Source of the DNA: an uncultured Lachnospiraceae bacterium
GTDB taxonomy: Bacteria > Bacillota > Clostridia > Lachnospirales > Lachnospiraceae
Assembly (NCBI GenBank): GCA_946549155.1
Contig: CAMNQN010000173.1
Coordinates: 1 to 7,190, forward strand
Direction of reading: 5' to 3'
Length of the DNA: 7,190 nucleotides
Position 1 is the stretch's first letter. Each line of letters opens with the position of its first letter. Below the pieces are notes generated by a model that was given only the letters and a program-made list of their open reading frames with translations, had not been told where the DNA came from and ran no database searches. This document shows positions 5,197-7,190 of this stretch, in pieces. The position numbers and the translations under genes are program-made.

Positions 5197-7026
5197 ATGA
5201 TCCGAGAAGATATCCGAAATATAGCCATCATCGCTCACGTTGACCACGGCAAAACCACGCTGGTGGACGAGCTGCTCAAGCAAAGCGGTGTATTCCGCGC
5301 CAACCAGGAGGTGGCGGAGCGCGTCATGGACTCCAACGATCTGGAACGTGAACGCGGCATTACAATTTTATCGAAAAATACCGCCGTATACTATAAGAAT
5401 ACAAAAATCAATATCATCGATACCCCGGGACACGCGGACTTCGGCGGCGAAGTGGAGCGCGTGCTGAAAATGGTAAACGGGGTGATTCTGGTGGTAGACG
5501 CCTTTGAGGGCGCCATGCCGCAGACGAAATTTGTTCTGCAGAAGGCCCTGGAGCTGGATCTGCCCGTTATTGTCTGTATCAATAAAATCGACCGTCCGGA
5601 GGCAAGGCCGGAGGAGGTCATCGACGAGGTGCTGGAGCTGTTCATCGATCTGGATGCCAGCGACGAACAGCTGGACTGCCCCTTCGTGTTTGCCTCCGCC
5701 AAGGCGGGCTACGCCTTAAAGGAGCTGACCGACGAGCCTAAGGATATGAGCCCTCTCTTTGAGACGATTGTCAACTATATTCCAGCTCCCGAGGGGGATC
5801 CGGAGGGTCCCGTGCAGGTACTGATCAGCACCATTGACTACAATGAATATGTGGGCCGCATCGGTGTGGGCAAGGTGGACCGGGGCGTTATCCGGATAAA
5901 CCAGGACGCGGTGCTGGTAAACCACCACGAACCGGATAAAAAACAAAGGGTTAAAATCAGTAAGCTCTATGAATTTGACGGTCTGAACAAAGTGGATGTG
6001 GATTCCGCCACCATCGGTTCCATCGTAGCTATCTCCGGCATCGCCGACCTGCATATCGGGGATACCATCTGCGCCGTGGACTGCCCGGATGCCATTCCGT
6101 TCCAGAAGATTTCCGAACCTACGATCTCCATGAACTTCATCGTCAATGACAGCCCGCTGGCCGGTCAGGAAGGCAAATATGTCACCTCCCGTCATTTAAG
6201 GGAGCGTCTGTTCCGGGAGCTGAACACGGATGTCAGCCTTCGGGTGGAGGACACGGAGGATACGGACACCTTCAAGGTATCCGGCCGGGGAGAGCTGCAT
6301 CTCTCCATCCTGATCGAAACCATGCGCCGGGAGGGCTACGAATTTGCCGTCAGCAAGGCGGAGGTCATCTACAAATACGATGAGCGGAACAAAAAACTGG
6401 AGCCCATGGAGCTGGCCTATATTGATGTGCCGGAAGAGTTCTCCGGAACCGTAATCCAGAAGCTGAGCCTGCGCAAGGGCGAACTGCAGGGCATGAGCAA
6501 GACCTCCAGCGGAAATACCCGTCTGGAATTTTCCATTCCCTCCCGGGGACTGATCGGCTACCGCGGCGACTTCATGACCGACACCAAGGGCAACGGCATC
6601 ATGAACACCATCTTCGACGGCTACGGCCCCTACAAGGGAGATTTACAGTACCGCAGCCAGGGATCCCTGATTGCCTTTGAGAGCGGGGAGGCCGTAGCCT
6701 ACGGCCTGTTCAACGCCCAGGACCGCGGCACCCTGTTTATCAGCCCCGGCGAAAGGGTCTACTCCGGCATGGTCATCGGACAGAGCGGCAAACCAGAGGA
6801 CATCGAGCTGAATGTCTGCAAAACCAAGCACCTGACCAACACCCGTGCCTCCGGCTCCGATGAAGCCCTGAAGCTGACCCCGCCCCGAATCCTGAGTCTG
6901 GAACAGGCCCTGGAGTTCATCGACACCGACGAACTGCTGGAGGTAACCCCAAAGAGCCTGCGGATACGAAAAAAAATCCTGGATCCCACGCTGCGGAAAC
7001 GGGCCATGATAAAGAACCGGCAGTAA
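5197..7026 (+). CDS. typA: ribosome-associated translational GTPase TypA/BipA
   Basis: A translation-factor GTPase related to EF-G and LepA that binds ribosomes and supports ribosome assembly and stress or cold adaptation. The 609-residue length is normal. GTPase motifs are complete: G1 AHVDHGKTT (13-21), G2 RGITI (53-57), G3 DTPGH (75-79), G4 NKID (129-132) and G5 SAK (167-169); His79 corresponds to the catalytic histidine. A beta-barrel domain spans about 204-295, an EF-G domain III-like part includes VSGRGELHLS (361-370), and a domain V-like part begins near 401. The TypA-specific C-terminal region contains SRGLIGYRGDF (449-459), which separates it from EF-G and LepA. The ATG follows purine-rich AGGAAGG (5181-5187), a usable rather than strong ribosome binding site. 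It is transcribed alone, from its own promoter, divergently from the ssb-like gene. No truncation or frameshift is visible. Confidence 0.98.
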   Translation: MIREDIRNIAIIAHVDHGKTTLVDELLKQSGVFRANQEVAERVMDSNDLERERGITILSKNTAVYYKNTKINIIDTPGHADFGGEVERVLKMVNGVILVVDAFEGAMPQTKFVLQKALELDLPVIVCINKIDRPEARPEEVIDEVLELFIDLDASDEQLDCPFVFASAKAGYALKELTDEPKDMSPLFETIVNYIPAPEGDPEGPVQVLISTIDYNEYVGRIGVGKVDRGVIRINQDAVLVNHHEPDKKQRVKISKLYEFDGLNKVDVDSATIGSIVAISGIADLHIGDTICAVDCPDAIPFQKISEPTISMNFIVNDSPLAGQEGKYVTSRHLRERLFRELNTDVSLRVEDTEDTDTFKVSGRGELHLSILIETMRREGYEFAVSKAEVIYKYDERNKKLEPMELAYIDVPEEFSGTVIQKLSLRKGELQGMSKTSSGNTRLEFSIPSRGLIGYRGDFMTDTKGNGIMNTIFDGYGPYKGDLQYRSQGSLIAFESGEAVAYGLFNAQDRGTLFISPGERVYSGMVIGQSGKPEDIELNVCKTKHLTNTRASGSDEALKLTPPRILSLEQALEFIDTDELLEVTPKSLRIRKKILDPTLRKRAMIKNRQ

Positions 7027-7031
7027 ATCAT

Positions 7032-7058
7032 TACCCTGAAGGGTACGAACGCTTCAGG
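7032..7058 (+). other. overlapping inverted repeats after typA, possible weak transcript end
   Basis: Just after the stop codon two mutually exclusive hairpins can be drawn. TACCC (7032-7036) pairs with GGGTA (7041-7045) around a TGAA tetraloop. Alternatively CCTGAAG (7035-7041) pairs perfectly with CTTCAGG (7052-7058) around 10 bases. There is no U-tract after either, so a standard intrinsic terminator is not supported. Confidence 0.35.
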
Positions 7059-7097
7059 CGCAATTCTCCCGCGCTTGCCAAAATACCAAACCAACCT

Positions 7098-7130
7098 ACA
7101 CGCTCCAATAACCCCTTTCGGAGCCAGTGT
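7098..7130. repeat. imperfect inverted repeat downstream of typA
   Basis: ACACGCTCC (7098-7106) pairs with GGAGC-CA-GTGT (7120-7130), a 9-bp stem with a two-base bulge and a 13-base loop. Neither strand has a clear U-tract after it. It could be part of a bidirectional transcript end or an intergenic element. Confidence 0.4.
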
Positions 7131-7155
7131 AAATCCAGCCAAAGAACAGCAGGAT

Positions 7156-7190
7156 GGGGAGGGGGGGGGGGGGGGGCGGCGCGGGTAGGG
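7156..7190. other. poly-G low-complexity end, probable sequencing artefact
   Basis: The window ends in GGGGA, then 16 consecutive G (7161-7176), then a G-rich tail. Nothing else in the window resembles this composition. Long G runs at read or contig ends are a known artefact of two-colour Illumina chemistry, so these bases should not be treated as reliable genome sequence. Confidence 0.75.

Noticed and set aside
6759..7142. 127-codon minus-strand frame over the end of typA and its downstream region
   Set aside because: It needs a TTG start next to the unreliable G-rich edge, is mostly antisense to typA, and shows no family motif.

Overview
The window looks like chromosomal DNA from a Gram-positive anaerobe of the class Clostridia, most probably Lachnospiraceae. 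This rests on moderately GC-rich coding DNA, strong AGGAGG-type ribosome binding sites, a sigma-A promoter, a lysine (L-box) riboswitch, and proteins that read as Bacillota homologues. The family-level placement is inference. No mobile element, CRISPR array, tRNA or rRNA was seen, and I find no convincing new multi-gene system.

Layout. Five genes lie on the minus strand from about 4952 down to 153, and one gene lies on the plus strand (5197-7026). The minus-strand genes, in transcription order, are a two-OB-fold SSB-like protein (4308-4952), a small CobA/CobO-family P-loop protein (3651-4166), dapA (2392-3276), dapB (1553-2311) and an aspartate kinase with two ACT domains (153-1472). The plus-strand gene is typA/bipA, divergent from the ssb-like gene across a 244-base intergenic region.

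The best-supported regulatory unit is the lysine operon dapA-dapB-aspartate kinase. A sigma-A promoter with perfect -35 and -10 hexamers (3596-3623) starts just after the cobO-like stop codon. It drives a leader of about 310 bases holding a lysine riboswitch aptamer (3391-3551), an intrinsic terminator (3330-3361) and a readable antiterminator that competes with both the aptamer P1 helix and the terminator. The expected logic is that high lysine forms P1, frees the terminator and stops transcription before dapA; low lysine allows read-through. The enzymes cover the first step of the aspartate pathway and the two steps that commit carbon to diaminopimelate, needed for peptidoglycan and lysine. 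Aspartate-semialdehyde dehydrogenase and the later DAP steps are not in the window.

The other genes have no evident link to lysine. Points worth a second look are the CobO-like protein lacking expected corrinoid-binding motifs, the tandem-OB SSB-like protein lacking an acidic tail, hairpins in the cobO-like leader and before the aspartate kinase start, and a 16-base G run at the right edge (7161-7176) that looks like a sequencing or contig-end artefact.
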